Assembly (NCBI GenBank): GCA_900128565.1
Contig: LT636094.1
Span: 1 to 16,285 of the forward strand
Direction of reading: 5' to 3'
DNA from: Stramenopiles sp. TOSAG23-6
Lineage: Eukaryota > Sar
Length of the DNA: 16,285 nucleotides
Shown here: positions 14,851 to 16,285 of the stretch, in pieces
Layout of the letters: the number at the start of each line of letters is the position of its first letter
Numbering within the stretch: the stretch's first letter is position 1
Position numbers and translations under genes: made by a program
Notes under the pieces: model-generated
What the model was told of the DNA's origin: nothing
What the model saw: the letters and a program-made list of their open reading frames with translations, nothing else
Databases searched by the model: none

Positions 14851-16285
14851 ATGAGTTTCATTGGATTCTTTTCAAAGAAGAAACGTAATCAAGATGAAAC
14901 TTCAACTGAGACACAAGAAGAGAAGGAACAGAAAGATCGACAACAAAACAAACAAAACAAACAAAACAAACAAAACAAACAAAACAAACAAAACAAAGAA
15001 TCACTTTATTCGGACAGTTCATACAGTACGCGACATCCGGCGAAAAGTCTTCAAACCAATCGAACCTCCCAAAGTTCTCAATTGTCAACTGAACATTTGT
15101 TACCATCAAAGTCATCAAAGTCATCATCAACGTCATCAACGTCATCAACGTCATCAAAGTCTTTACGTGGATCAACACTACGAAAAAAGCACTCCCCAAA
15201 TTCAATACATTCCCCAAATTCAATACACAGTTCTCGTAGTTCAATAGCAACAAAATACTCCCTTAGTAATTATAGATATGATAGAAATTTCGGCTCTGGG
15301 AATAATGCTACTAAAAGTCGTTCACTTTTAACAAGTCATTCAATTCGTTCAATTCGTTCAACTCCTTCGCCAAATAGTTTGAGAGAAGATGTAATTGATT
15401 TTTTTTTTACAAAAAAATCGAAATATTTTTTCGTACGAAATTTTGTACCTAACAAATTTTTTTAGAATTTTTTTGAAATATTTTTCCAAAATACATGTAA
15501 TTGATTTTCCAACACTTGAACTTGAACATACTTCTAATTCTAATGAAAGCTCAATTGATGAAAATGAAGAATATATTATGACTAACCCTAACCCTACTAC
15601 TACTCACAATTCACCTAATAATCGAAATAACTCTAGTAATAGCCCTAACCCTAATAATAACACAAACACAAATTTGTCTAAAGAACAAAGTTTAAAAAGT
15701 TTTGTGTGTTATACTAACCCAAAATCGAAATATTTTATACCAAAATCAAATGTAAAACTTTTCTTTTTTATATTTCTCGTTGTAGTTGCTATAGCTGGTG
15801 GTACGTTTTATATCATTTCAATTTTAAATTTACTTTCAATTTTAAATTTAAAATTTACTTTTTTTTTTTTCAATTTTTTTTCAATTTTTTTTTGTAATTA
15901 AAAAATTTTTTTTTTTGTAATTAAAAATTTTTTTTTTTTTTTTTGCGTAAAAAAATTTCATACCTAACAAAATAAAAATTGAAATATTGTCCAAAAATAA
16001 ATGTATTGTTACCTATACAAGAAAAGATGATGTGACGTTTGGAGTGTTTAAAGCATCAAAAATACAATCAAAAATACAATCAAAACTTTCGAGACGATTA
16101 GGTACGGAATTTCGTACGAAAAGTGTTCAACAAGAAGAATGTGTTAATGATACATGGGTAAAATCTGTTCAAGATGCATGTGAAGAAACTGTAGATGTAC
16201 GTTTTCAAAACTTTTTCATAGAATTTTTTTTTTTTTTTTTCATAAAATTTTTTTTTTTTTTTTTTTTTTTTTAAGAATTTTTTTT
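14851..16285 (+). CDS. Ser/Asn-rich single-pass membrane protein, 3' end beyond the window
   Basis: Exons 14851-15390, 15497-15800 and 16003-16196 join in phase to 346 residues, then a donor GTACGT at 16197. No signal peptide: it begins MSFIGFFSKKKRNQDE, then has a Gln-Asn-Lys tract (about 31-49), Ser/Thr repeats (SKSSSTSSTSSTSSKS; HSPNSIHSPNSIHS) and NPNP segments. One hydrophobic helix (KLFFFIFLVVVAIAGGIV, about 267-284) is completed across the exon 2/3 junction, which supports that splice. The basic, disordered N-terminal side is probably cytosolic and the shorter C-terminal side lumenal, like a type II anchor. Residues from the exonic element copy (LGTEFRTK) follow the helix. No family recognised. 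Confidence 0.72.
14943..14996 (+). repeat. 9-bp tandem repeat encoding QNK
   Basis: CAAAACAAA units repeated about six times in exon 1 of the membrane-protein gene; low-complexity expansion in frame. Confidence 0.85.
15391..15496 (+). other. Membrane-protein gene intron 1 (106 bp, ends AT), flanked by a 14-bp duplication
   Basis: Donor GTAATT. Element at 15431-15453, TGAAATATT at 15474-15482, 14 bases ending ATACAT, then exon GTAATTGATTTTCC. The intron itself begins GTAATTGATTTT. ATGTAATTGATTTT thus occurs at 15389-15402 and 15495-15508. The earlier AG (TTTTTTTAG) would lead to TGA after 12 codons. Confidence 0.8.
15801..16002 (+). other. Membrane-protein gene intron 2 (202 bp, ends AT)
   Basis: Donor GTACGT. 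Element variant ending TACCTAAC at 15968, 34 bases from the exon. TGAAATATT at 15980-15988, then 14 bases ending AAAT before GTATTGTTACC. No AG in that interval. Very long T-runs between donor and element. Confidence 0.78.
16097..16120 (-). repeat. Exonic, reverse-oriented element copy in the membrane-protein gene
   Basis: ATTAGGTACGGAATTTCGTA followed by CGAAAA reads on the sense strand and is translated LGTEFRTK. The CTAA end is therefore on the antisense strand, opposite to intronic copies of this gene. Confidence 0.75.
16197..16285 (+). other. Membrane-protein gene intron 3, partial
   Basis: Donor GTACGT after …EETVD, followed by T-runs to the window end. Element and acceptor lie outside. 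Confidence 0.7.

Noticed and set aside
14858-15253. Minus and second plus frames over the QNK/Ser repeats.
   Set aside because: Repeat-driven shadows of the membrane-protein exon; only the frame from 14851 reaches the in-phase splice into the membrane helix.

Overview
This is AT-rich eukaryotic nuclear DNA, densely interrupted by short introns and by long A and T runs. Intron structure, and repeats that translate as LGTKFRTK or FVRNFVPNK, suggest a rhizarian protist. The foraminiferan Reticulomyxa filosa is my best guess, from memory of its predicted proteins; no search was run. It is not bacterial: it holds spliced SDHB and sortilin-type genes and low-complexity Asn/Gln/Lys proteins.

Layout. 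(1) 1-1533, minus: N-terminal part of a VPS10/sortilin-type receptor, running off the left edge. (2) 1816-3147, plus: complete SDHB, the iron-sulfur subunit of mitochondrial complex II, in four exons, divergent from the receptor. (3) 3148-7085: about 4 kb without a convincing intact gene, largely free of homopolymer runs between about 3640 and 5250, with degenerate coding fragments, a clustered CCACTATGG motif and a transposon-like fragment at 6727-6954. (4) 7086-12591, minus: one ten-exon gene for a roughly 1,401-residue protein (ankyrin repeats, Asn/Thr tract, WW-like domain, Lys/Glu-rich coils). It looks like several separate ORFs, but every exon joins in frame. (5) 13124-14663, plus: a secreted protein with DUF4116-like repeats. 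(6) 14851 to the right edge, plus: a Ser/Asn-rich single-pass membrane protein, incomplete.

The genes share no evident pathway. The striking thing is the introns. Reconstructing exons by reading frame gives 19 complete introns and two cut by the window ends. All start with GT, usually GTACGT, GTATGT or GTGCGT. Only four end in AG. At least eleven end in AT, often ACAT followed by G. In several no AG exists near the junction, and in five the nearest AG would put a stop in frame. The 3' end is instead predicted by TGAAATATT (or a close variant) followed by exactly 14 bases. Further upstream, usually 33-46 bases before the exon, lies CTAAC, typically fused to the palindrome GTACGAAATTTCGTAC. That composite repeat always has its CTAAC on the transcribed sense strand when intronic, whichever strand the gene is on. 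Two copies inside exons are in the opposite orientation and are translated. One intron is bounded by a 14-bp direct duplication. Together this looks like a lineage-specific intron family, possibly mobile (introner-like), with a non-AG, distance-measured 3' splice site.
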